Shown one piece after another: positions 22,852 to 32,734 of a stretch of 64,000 nucleotides of DNA. This DNA comes from Paramecium sonneborni (Eukaryota; Ciliophora; Oligohymenophorea; Peniculida; Parameciidae). The notes under the pieces were generated by a model. The model was not told the DNA's origin and did not search any database. It saw only the letters and a program-made list of their open reading frames with translations. Numbering within the stretch: position 1 is the first letter of the stretch; every line of letters begins with the position of its first letter. The stretch lies in the NCBI GenBank assembly GCA_905182985.1, contig CAJJDN010000017.1, positions 567,775 to 631,774 on the forward strand, read 5' to 3'. The translations under genes were made by a program, and so were the position numbers.

Positions 22852-25800
22852 ATGAAAGATAACAATTTATCAAAATAGTTTCATGACTTTTCAAGTTAAA
22901 ACTAAAATGACAAAAGAAAGGACAATTCTGCATTTCTAATTTAAAAAGAATCCAAAAGATTAATTTTATAAGTATTTAATCTGTTAAATTAAGTTAGAAT
23001 GGTGATTTACGTTCTAAATAACATTATAATACTCAATTTTCAAAAAAGAATCTTTCAAAAACAATTACAGAAGATTAGAAGCAAGATGATGGTTTTGTTG
23101 ATAATTTTTCTATTCATAACTTAAAAAATTAGTAAGTTTCAAAAGATAAATCATTATGTTTAGAAATAAATAAAAAATCAAATGAGGTTCAAACATCAAA
23201 ATATTATTTGAATAATCAAATAAATGATTAATTTACATTGAACTAATAATAGTCTATAAAAACTATTAATAAATCTCTTAATATTATAAATACAGATCCT
23301 AAAAAAGTAGCATTAGTTTCAGATAGTATATTTTAGGATACTTCAAAAAAGAAAAAAATTGAAAATTAAGAATAATAAAAAAAAAATAAGTTACCAAATA
23401 AAGAAATTAAATAATCTTTATTTTTAATGGAATAAGAGTTAGAAAGAAAGAAATTAGAATCTTTAGATAATATATATTTATAAGAACAAGGATAAAAGTA
23501 AGTTGATGAATTATTAAATGAAGGGAATTAATTCTGTTCCATTTAAATATAGAAAAAAAAGAGTAATGAATTAAAACGTACTATATAATTTAAAAGCAGT
23601 TTTGAAGAACATTATGATAATTATTAATATGCTGACAATAAAGTATTTGAATACAATAAATTACTCAAACATATATTTATGAAAGATTATTTTGAGACTA
23701 AAAAATAAGAATTTGAATTTAATAAAATACCTAGTCAATTTTAGAGTAGAGAATAATATAGTAGAGTATTTTAATAATTTTTTTTACATGAAGCTTGTGC
23801 TTAAATAAAACAAAATTTAATCGAATTTCTATTTAAAATGGATAAAAATAATAAATATAGAAAAATTTAAATAAAGTTAGATGATTAAGAAGTTAATAGA
23901 GATGGAACTATATTTTAAATAAGAAAACTATTTGATGAATAAAAATTAGAATAAAATTAAACTAAAGAAAATGATATAGATGATAAAGAAACTTAAGGTG
24001 TAAAAAAAATGAATTTTGAAGATATAAAAGATGGATATTGTGAATTAACATCATTAAAAAACTATTTGATAATTATAAGCAACAAATTTTAAATTAAGTT
24101 AAGTTAGTTAAATGAAATAAATGATAAAAAAATGCTTTTTTTTGGAATATTAATTGAGCCTCAAAAAGCAAGTTCTCTTTAATAGATGAGAATTCAAAGC
24201 TTTATAAATAGATCATAAATAATTCCGTCTAAATGGTATAATGTTTTTTTAATACCATTTATGAAGATAACTACTTTAATTAGAGAGTTTTAAGCACTTA
24301 CATAGTTACGTTATATGATGACACCATTAATTAATATAATATATGATCCAAATAAATAATAACATTTGTTAGGAACTGAAATAGGAGGTTCATGGACAGC
24401 ATAATTTAGTAATTAGATATCAAATAGTGAATGTTTTAATAAGTTTTTTAAATTGGTTGATTAAAGATATAATTAAAGTTAAGCTAAATCTATAAAGGAA
24501 ATATTATAATAAGAGAAGGGTATAAGCTTACTTTAAGGGCCAGTAAAATTTATTGAATAAACCTTAGCCTGGAACCGGTAAAACTTAAACTTTGATTGGT
24601 CTATTATCTGGTGCTTATGAATATATGAAAATAACAGATAAATTTCCAAGGAAAAAAATATTAGTATAATTTTAATTTGATAATTAGATATGTGCTCCAT
24701 CAAATGCAGCTATTGATGAAATCATTTTAAGAATTATGAGATAAGATAGTTTATTTGATTCAGAGGGTAAATCTCCATAAGTTAAACTTATTAGAATAGG
24801 ATTAATAGATGAAGAAAGCGATTATTCAGATACAATTAAAAAAGTCTCTTTAGAGTATTTAGCTTAAAATATGCTTTTAAAATCAAATATTGTAAAATAA
24901 GGATCAAATTAAAAAACAACTGCTGATTTAAGAATAGATATTTGCAAAATTTAAAACTAAATTAAGAAAATATAAAAGAAAACTTTAGAACCTTAAGATA
25001 TTGAATAAATATAAATATTGAAATAAGAATTATAAATTAAGCAACAACTTTTAGAAAGAATGAAAGCAAATAAAATATTATATAAAGAATCATATAATTA
25101 ATTTTGTGAAAAGATATTAAATGAATGTGAAATTATTTGTAGCACTTTAAATTCAAGTGGATCTGATAAATTGCTTAAATATATGGATTAAATTGAATTA
25201 TTGATAGTAGATGAAGCTGCATAATGTACTGAACCATCAAATATTATTCCATTAAGATTGGGTGTTGAAAAAATGATTTTAATAGGAGATCCAAAATAGT
25301 TGGCTGCAACTACTTTCTCTTTAAAATCAAGTTAAAATTTATATAATAGAAGTTTATTTGAAAGAATATTAGATAACAATTTTTAACCTTATTTCTTGAA
25401 TATTTAATATAGAATGGATAGTGAAATCAGAAAATTTCCATCTTTTGAATTTTACTAAAATAAACTTACAGATCACGAATCAGTATTACATAGAGAATTA
25501 CCAGAAAATTATTTTAAAAGATCAATGTTATTTTTAGATATTATTGATGGATAAGAAAAAAGAGATAACACTTCTTTTGTTAATGAAAAAGAAGCTAATA
25601 TAATTATTTAATTATTATAAAACATAAGAGAATAATTTGAAAATTAAACTATAGGTGTTATCTCATCATATAAAGCATAAGTTAAATTAATTTAATCTTT
25701 ATTTAAATAGAACAAATCAAATCTAAAAGATATTGACAACAAAATATTAAGTGTTAATACAGTTGATTCATTTCAGGTATATATTAATCTAAAATTAGGG

Positions 25801-26155
25801 TTAAGAAAAAGATATAATCCTATTTAGTTGTGTTAGATCATCTGATTGTAAAGGAATAGGATTTTTAAATGATGGAAGAAGAATTAATGTTGCATTAACA
25901 AGAGCTAAATATGCTCTTATTGTTGTAGGCAATGGATTAACAGTATATTTCTTTTTATTATTTTAGCTATCGAAAGGATAGCTATGGAGGAACTTTTTAT
26001 CAAATATGTAAGAAAGAGAACTTTACAGAAAAATAGAGACTAATGAAAAATATTCATTTTAAAGAATTCTTAAAGATGAATGGGAGGAAGCTGATAAATA
26101 AATGTCAGATCAGTTAATTGAAAATTTAACATCCAATGAAATCTATAAATTTTGA
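22852..26155 (+). CDS. Sen1/UPF1-type superfamily 1 RNA/DNA helicase
   Basis: Five introns (26, 25, 24, 22 and 24 nt) give 1060 residues. The second half is an SF1B helicase with all motifs in order: GPPGTGKTQT (Walker A, made only when the 25-nt intron is removed), [12 protein letters not shown] (Ia), [15 protein letters not shown] (II), [14 protein letters not shown] (III), [13 protein letters not shown] (IV), [13 protein letters not shown] (V) and [17 protein letters not shown] (VI). The spacing and the long lysine-rich N-terminal half resemble Sen1/senataxin, involved in transcription termination and R-loop removal. UPF1 is less likely because no N-terminal CH zinc domain is visible. The start at 22852 is the first ATG in the coding frame. 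Confidence 0.87.
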
Positions 26156-26256
26156 TCTTTATTTAAAGTATTTTTTTCATTTTATAATAAATAAACTAAT
26201 AATAAACTGTTCTATTCATTTTTAAATTAATCAGGTAGATATTATAAATTTATCAT

Positions 26257-27412
26257 TCAATGTAAAACTTCTTGTTAAAAAATTTAAGACAACTCAGTAA
26301 ATATTTTAGGTTTTAAACACATTAAAGCTACAATTTACATTGCACTATAGTCTTTATAAATTTCCCATTCTAATTACAAATTATCAAAGGATGGATTTTT
26401 TTTATTTTATTTATCTTCTGCCATTTATTTAAGAGTATCATGAACTAGATTTCTAATTTATCTTCCTGCCATTACACTCTTTAAATTCTTATGATTATAT
26501 CTATTATTTGCAGCATTATCCTATAATGAGAATTATGCTTTTTAAATATAAAAAAATAAAGAGTGTTATAACCCTGAATTCTTCACTACTTTTTAAGATT
26601 TAGAAAAATATCTATAAATTGAATATTATATCATACCTTTTATACGCTTCCATACATTCATTAAATAATTCCATCTTTAAATATTTATTATTTCTATAGG
26701 AAGTTAATTGATATCTCATTTATTAATTTTCATATTTGATTTAAGTAATTTAAGGATCAGTAAATTATTCTTACTTTTAACTAGATTGACTTAATGGTTT
26801 TTATGGATAGAATGTAGTTTATTATTAACTTCTTTAAGTATCTGAAGTCTTCTTTTATTTTTTCTATTGATGTCTGGCAGCATTAATTTCTCTTAAAAGT
26901 ACAAGATTCTTTGAATTTTATTTATTTAGTGCGGCATGTTTATACTCAATAACTTTTTTAAGATTTTTGCATTTTTTAGTATGTTCTGAAATTTAGTATT
27001 ATAACTTATTAATATTCTCTGTTAATGCTTCACTATAGGTTTTATAGTTATTAACATCTTCAAGTACTTTTCTTATTTCTACACTTTTTTCAATTTTATC
27101 TTGTAATTCCAACAAAGATAAATTATACTTGATTAAATTATTCTTTGCCCGCTCAAGAGCTTACATAATTGATCGATATCTGAAATAATAAATTAGAAAA
27201 AACACCTTTTGCCTAAATACTAATCTTGTTTCTCTCTTGTTTCATCAATCGTTGGTTAAAAATGATCTAAATACTCATCAATTTTTTATTTATCTTCTTG
27301 TCTAGAATCTACTAATTTTCTATATAAATTCTTTTCACTACTTGACAATTTCTCTATAATTAGGTGAAGGTTTCAAAGGTTCAGGTACGTAATATATTTT
27401 TGTTGCTGACAT
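26257..27412 (-). CDS. Coiled-coil protein
   Basis: Three introns (37, 26 and 25 nt) give 355 residues. The chain is mainly coiled coil (SSSEKNLYRKLVDSRQEDKQ, YRSIMQALERAKNNLIKYNL, LQDKIEKSVEIRKVLEDVN) to about residue 190, then a Gln/Ser/Pro-rich linker, then a C-terminal conserved-looking helical block (NRYNHKNLKSVMAGRQIRNL, FDNLQLEWEIYKDYSAMQIV). A ciliary or cytoskeletal role is plausible but no family is recognised. The 5' 400 bp occurs again at 28157-28558 because of the unmerged contig overlap. Confidence 0.65.
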
Positions 27413-28079
27413 AAATTAAATTATTAGATTATATTCTTTTTATTATATATATTTTACATAGTTTCAGAAAAAATAAAAAATTACTTCAATATTAAACTCA
27501 CATTTTTTATGTATGAAGAATAAAAATTCACAATTTTGTTTTTTGTGATGATTGCTATTCTAAACTTTCTTTATTTTCTTAAACTTTTTTTGAATAAATC
27601 TGCATTTCCAGTATGATATTCATTTTTTTCTGTAAAATCATTAATTTTATTCCAATTTCTTTAGGCTTCAGTTATTTAAACAGGAAGATCTAAAGAAACT
27701 CTTTGAGATCTTTATGATCTAAATCTTGAGAAAAAGGTTCCTTAAGATTCATATATGTTTCCATTATAATCTTTATTTGTTTTCATATGTTAAAACAGCT
27801 ACTAGAATAAAATAGAAATATAACATATGGATATAAAATTATTTGAATTAATTCCATTAAATTTATCAATCGATTCATAAATTAATTTAGATGTATTAAT
27901 AGGAACTAAAACATTGCATAATATATTTCTTCTTTCTCCCAATTTAACTAAAGTTAATGTAAGTCCAATAATTCTTGCATTAGCTGCTGCATAATTAGAT
28001 TATCTTAAAGATCCTAATAATCCTGATTCACTAAATAGACTTAAATATAAGGAACATTTTCTGTGATTAAAGCAGTTTA
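27011..28079. repeat. First copy of a 1069-bp contig-end overlap
   Basis: This stretch is repeated base for base, as far as I compared, at 28157-29225, right after the N run. It covers the 5' part of the coiled-coil gene, a whole short minus-strand gene and the 5' part of a short plus-strand gene. An exact repeat flanking an assembly gap points to two contigs with the same end rather than to a biological duplication. Confidence 0.9.
27464..27786 (-). CDS. Short basic hypothetical protein
   Basis: A 95-residue product is obtained with one 35-nt intron before the last ten codons. It starts MKTNKDYNGNIYESQG, is Arg/Ser-rich in the middle (FSRFRSQRSQRVSLDLP) and basic afterwards (LFKKSLRKQRKFRIA). 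No domain recognised. It lies 51 bp upstream of the coiled-coil gene on the same strand. An identical copy is at 28610-28932 owing to the assembly overlap. Confidence 0.45.
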
Positions 28080-28156
28080 NNNNNNNNNNNNNNNNNNNNN
28101 NNNNNNNNNNNNNNNNNNNNNNNNNNNNNNNNNNNNNNNNNNNNNNNNNNNNNNNN
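28080..28156. other. Assembly gap (77 N)
   Basis: A run of 77 N separates two contig ends that carry the same ~1 kb. The gap probably has no real missing sequence. Confidence 0.95.
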
Positions 28157-28558
28157 AATATTCTCTGTTAATGCTTCACTATAGGTTTTATAGTTATTAA
28201 CATCTTCAAGTACTTTTCTTATTTCTACACTTTTTTCAATTTTATCTTGTAATTCCAACAAAGATAAATTATACTTGATTAAATTATTCTTTGCCCGCTC
28301 AAGAGCTTACATAATTGATCGATATCTGAAATAATAAATTAGAAAAAACACCTTTTGCCTAAATACTAATCTTGTTTCTCTCTTGTTTCATCAATCGTTG
28401 GTTAAAAATGATCTAAATACTCATCAATTTTTTATTTATCTTCTTGTCTAGAATCTACTAATTTTCTATATAAATTCTTTTCACTACTTGACAATTTCTC
28501 TATAATTAGGTGAAGGTTTCAAAGGTTCAGGTACGTAATATATTTTTGTTGCTGACAT
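28157..28558 (-). CDS. Duplicate 5' fragment of the coiled-coil gene at 26257-27412
   Basis: This is the beginning of the same gene (start codon at 28558, same three-base context, same 37-nt and 26-nt introns) cut by the gap at 28156. It should not be counted as a separate gene. Confidence 0.85.
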
Positions 28559-28609
28559 AAATTAAATTATTAGATTATATTCTTTTTATTATATATATTT
28601 TACATAGTT

Positions 28610-28932
28610 TCAGAAAAAATAAAAAATTACTTCAATATTAAACTCACATTTTTTATGTATGAAGAATAAAAATTCACAATTTTGTTTTTTGTGATGATTG
28701 CTATTCTAAACTTTCTTTATTTTCTTAAACTTTTTTTGAATAAATCTGCATTTCCAGTATGATATTCATTTTTTTCTGTAAAATCATTAATTTTATTCCA
28801 ATTTCTTTAGGCTTCAGTTATTTAAACAGGAAGATCTAAAGAAACTCTTTGAGATCTTTATGATCTAAATCTTGAGAAAAAGGTTCCTTAAGATTCATAT
28901 ATGTTTCCATTATAATCTTTATTTGTTTTCAT
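28610..28932 (-). CDS. Duplicate of the short basic protein gene at 27464-27786
   Basis: Identical in sequence and intron to the copy 1146 bp upstream; present twice only because the contig ends overlap. Confidence 0.85.
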
Positions 28933-28972
28933 ATGTTAAAACAGCTACTAGAATAAAATAGAAATATAACAT

Positions 28973-29290
28973 ATGGATATAAAATTATTTGAATTAATTC
29001 CATTAAATTTATCAATCGATTCATAAATTAATTTAGATGTATTAATAGGAACTAAAACATTGCATAATATATTTCTTCTTTCTCCCAATTTAACTAAAGT
29101 TAATGTAAGTCCAATAATTCTTGCATTAGCTGCTGCATAATTAGATTATCTTAAAGATCCTAATAATCCTGATTCACTAAATAGACTTAAATATAAGGAA
29201 CATTTTCTGTGATTAAAGCAGTTTAGTCTATTAGGAGAGATTAAGGATTTAGAAGAATAGTTAATATACTAAAACTTTAGCTCCAAATGA
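28973..29290 (+). CDS. Short hypothetical protein with an 18-nt intron
   Basis: The frame MDIKLFELIPLNLSIDSQIN continues to KYKEHFL, then an 18-nt GT..AG intron (29209-29226) joins it to LLGEIKDLEEQLIYQNFSSK, giving 99 residues and a multiple of three. Without the intron the frame stops at a TGA inside it. The protein is Leu/Ile/Asn-rich and mostly helical; no family recognised. The first 257 bp also occur at 27827-28079 in the contig overlap. The downstream half lies antisense to the SDR remnant. Confidence 0.5.
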
Positions 29291-29377
29291 TTCATAAAAT
29301 AATGCATACTATTTTCCAAAACCTAGACCTACTACTGTTATTATTACAACTTTATTATCAAACCTCAAATTAGACAT
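29257..29377 (-). pseudogene. N-terminal remnant of a short-chain dehydrogenase (MFE-2-like)
   Basis: From the ATG at 29377 the frame reads MSNLRFDNKVVIITVVGLGF then GKQYALFYESFGAKVLVY. This is the first beta-alpha-beta unit of an SDR Rossmann fold; the alignment with the start of peroxisomal multifunctional enzyme type 2 is easy by eye. The glycine motif TGxGxGxG has become TVVGLGFG, so two key Gly are lost, and after about 40 residues the similarity ends and the frame soon meets TGA. No catalytic Ser/Tyr/Lys region is present downstream. It is best read as a short gene relic. Confidence 0.6.
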
Positions 29378-29448
29378 TATTTTAATTTTGGTTTTTAATA
29401 AGTGATATTTAAATTAAAATTTCAATTTCATATACTAATTGTTATTAT

Positions 29449-30841
29449 TCATTCACCCCCTAAATATCTGTAATTCACTTTATTTTTATTATTTGGTCTT
29501 GTTCTCAATCTATTATTTACTTAAAATTCAGAATTCTATTTTAAAATATATAGAATTACTACCTTCTCATCTTATTATTATTATGATTATTATAATTATT
29601 AATATTGCATAGTATTAATTTTCATTTAAGGAGAATCTATTTAATTTTACTTCTTTATCAATTTTTTTCCAGCGTTTCGAAGAAAATCTAAATCTTATTT
29701 AATTTCATCCTCATACAGATTCAATCTGAATGCTAATAAATTTATAAATAATTTAATTTACTAAATTAAACTTTGTTATCTTTAGTTGCTACAAAATTAA
29801 TGTTTTTTTCTTTTATTCTATTATCCTCACATTCTATTATTTATCTCTATTTAGGTTAATATTCTTCATTAGATTTTTCCTATTTCTTTTGCTATTGAGA
29901 ATTATTTGTCTATTATTATTGTTTCTTTATAGATTTAGAACAATTTAAACAATGATAAACTTTATTTTCAGTTTCTTCTTTAATGTTTTGATTCCTAAAT
30001 TTAGCTTCACAATTTAAGTGGTTCTTTAAAATTATTTAAAAGATTACCCATTTTTCACAAATATCACATTATATCCATTCTTATTCATCTTAATCATTAA
30101 TACCATTTGTATATACCTAAAGAAATTCTATATTAATTCTTAATACCTATTCACAAAAATCACAATAATTTCCACGAGTGTATAATCTCAAACATTTTTC
30201 ACAAAATTAAAGGGCATCACCGTTTTTTGATTTAGCTTTTCGATCACCTTTATTATTGCATTTTTAATTGTGACATTTCTAAACTTATTATGGTTCATCA
30301 TCTTCAACAGTAATTGGATTATGAATATTATTAGTTTTCTTTTAATTCCCTAATCCTACTTAACAAAACAATTAATTAGATAGATAAGGATTCAAAGAAG
30401 CTGCATTTGTCATCTAAAGGCTTTTCTGTAATAATTTTGAATAATCCAATTAATTTGGCACACTTCCAAAACCTACAATAAAATAAGGTAAATTAAAAAA
30501 ACTATAAGGTCATTAGATCATAATTAAAGATGAACTTGATTATATCTTACCAAAATTACTATTTAACAGATCTGATGCTTGGGGGGTTCTATTGGTATTC
30601 TCTTAAAATTGTTAGAATAAGCCTGGAAATACTAATGTCTTAAGATTCAGGAAAGCACTCAAAAATTGCTATTATCTAAAATAAGTAATTAATTGCCGAA
30701 TGTATTATAAAAGCTAATCAGGTTATACAATAAGGTTGAAATGTGTATATAATCATACCTAAACTGTTGTGAATATTCCTCAAGTTAAGCAGGAGTTAGT
30801 TGCTACAATAAAGAATTTTAGTTGTTCAATCCAGAGTTCAT
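29449..30841 (-). CDS. PHD-finger protein
   Basis: The product (~360 residues after several introns, one of them unusually long at ~75 nt) has a disordered Ser/Asn/Gln-rich N-terminus and then a cluster of zinc ligands: KCHNQKCNNKG, FCEKCLRLYTRGNYCDFCEQ and, after splicing a 24-nt intron, WIQCDICEKWNHLNCEAKF. The last has the C-x2-C-x-W-x-H-x2-C core of a PHD finger, a reader of histone H3 tails. The C-terminus is acidic then Gln-rich, ending near a Asn/Arg motif. A nuclear, chromatin-related role is inferred. The splice at WxH is required for the motif. Confidence 0.65.
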
Positions 30842-31937
30842 ATTATTTTAATGATAGTTTAAATTAAAATGGTCATTCCCTATTTAATCATTATATAAAC
30901 CTTATGAACTGAGTTTTTTAATTATATATAAACTAATACAAAAACACTTAGAAACAAATAATCTATTTATTTTTCTTTTAAAAAAAAATACATTAATGAT
31001 AATTTTTTTTATTTTTTTTTTCTTTCAACAAAAATTATTCAAAATGAGAATTGATAAGGTATTGAAAAACTAAAAGGATTTCTCTTTTAGATTTCTAGCT
31101 TCAATTACAATAACCAAAATCACCCTAACAGTAATTTAATAATAAGAATCCCAATTTACAATAAATTATTATAAAACTCACTTTTGTAATTAAATATATT
31201 AAACTTATTATTAAACATTTAAACCAAACATTACTCTTAATTCTTTTTATTATGAGGTTGTTAAAGTAAAGAAAAATTGTATTTTGTTTTGCACAACCTT
31301 AATAATGCTTTAGATTATACAAATAATTTTTAAAATGCTTCAAATCTACATGAAGACAAGAAATTCAAAAAAGAGTTCTTTTTAATATTTAAGTATAGTT
31401 AACTTAAGTCAATATAATTTATAGAATCAATTACAGCCATTAGAGCTTGTCACATAATCTTTTTTGGAAGGTAAGTTTTCTTGATTTTTTTACCGTCTAA
31501 TCATGATTGTACTATTCACTAGAAATATAATTTAAGATATTTACATATGTCTTTTTGAAGAATAACATGATTTAGAAGTAAATTATAATACTTTCCTGAT
31601 TTAATCTTTTATCCAATTAATTTTTAGTTTGAATATTTTAAAGTGATAATATTTTATGTGAATTTTGAGTCAAGTTATCCAGTCGTAATACTTTCATCAT
31701 TTCTACTCTTAGGTGGAGATGATTATTTTTGCGAAGTGCACCCCATAAAATTAATCTTTAATTTATTAAGATTTATAATCTAATTTAAGAATTAAATTCT
31801 TGTATATATATTTATTTATAATTTTTAATAATTGAAGTATTATTTTTAAAATTATTTCGCTAAAACACACAATTTCCAGAGAATAATTAATTTCCAATTT
31901 ACATAATATTTATAATAAAAAATTCTAAAATTCTTTA
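30842..31937. other. Long stretch without a supported gene
   Basis: About 1.1 kb between the PHD gene and the Rab relic. It includes a frame open from 31256 to 31558 on the plus strand that looks coding (EKLYFVLHNLNNALDYTNNF, FIESITAIRACHIIFFGR) but has no ATG and ends in TGA. Poly-T tracts occur near 31000. It may be another decayed gene; nothing more can be supported. Confidence 0.35.
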
Positions 31938-32621
31938 GGATATTATGATTGATTTGTGAAAGCGATTATTTTAGTTGATTCAAGAGTTGTTAAAACAAAT
32001 AAATTAACATAATTTCGTTCTTCAAAATTTTCTTAAAACTATAAGGAAACAATAGGAGTTGATTTTAAAATAAAGATTCTTAATGTACTTTATATATGAG
32101 GTTTAAGATAAAAAAATAATATTATAAATATGGGACACATCTGGATAGGATTGTTTTAAAAATATTAGATAAACAATTAAAAAGGAGCATTTGGAATAAT
32201 ATTTGATTATTCTTTGATAGATAGAAATTCTTTTAAAAATGTAGAAGGTTGAATTAAATCGATTTTAGAGAGTTCAATTGATGAAGTGTATATGTGAAAT
32301 AAATAAAATAATAGTTGTTAAATATTGGTAGTTAATAAATTAGATTTATAAGAATGGAGAGTATTACCAGGTGAAGTTGGTTTAAAAGTATAATATGTCA
32401 TTCATAGAAACAAGTGCTTTAGAGAATAAGAATATATGTTCAAAGATGTATTGTATACATAGATGATATTTTCGATAGATTGGGTCAAAATCTAAAGATT
32501 AGATTGGAGAATGAAAATTGAAAAGTTTAAAATAATATGGATACATACTCTAGTTAGTTTAAGTTGAATTATGAGATAAACTCAAGCAGAGTATCCAACA
32601 TCTAATTGTAATAGTTGTTGA
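31938..32621 (+). pseudogene. Rab-family small GTPase pseudogene
   Basis: Fragments in order match a Rab GTPase: VKAIILVDSRVVKTN (P-loop, with three Gly replaced: GDSGVGKT expected), TIGVDFKIKILNV (switch I), QIWDTSGQDCFKNIRQT (switch II), KGAFGIIFDYSLIDRNSFKN, VEG-stop-IKSILESS, ILVVNKLDLQEWR (NKxD), SFIETSAL (G5) and a C-terminal NCNSC prenylation-type end before TGA at 32619-32621. The reading frame is broken by at least two in-frame TGA (one where Trp is expected) and by frameshifts between switch II and KGAFG. With a dead P-loop it cannot be functional. Confidence 0.85.
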
Positions 32622-32734
32622 ATAGAAATTGTGATAAATTTATTAAATATGTAATTATTAAAAAGATGATGAATAAAAGAAAAAGGTATTTAATGAATTA
32701 GAAAATGAATATGTGTGGATGTTTATTAAATAAA

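Larger units (their letters stand above)
28157..29225. repeat. Second copy of the 1069-bp contig-end overlap
   Basis: It matches 27011-28079 with a constant offset of 1146. It holds the truncated 5' part of the coiled-coil gene (minus strand, start codon at 28558) and full copies of the two short genes. Confidence 0.9.

Noticed and set aside
26976..29290. Tandem gene duplication of the coiled-coil and short genes
   Set aside because: Copies are identical, start and end exactly at the N run and include non-coding sequence, so it is an assembly overlap.
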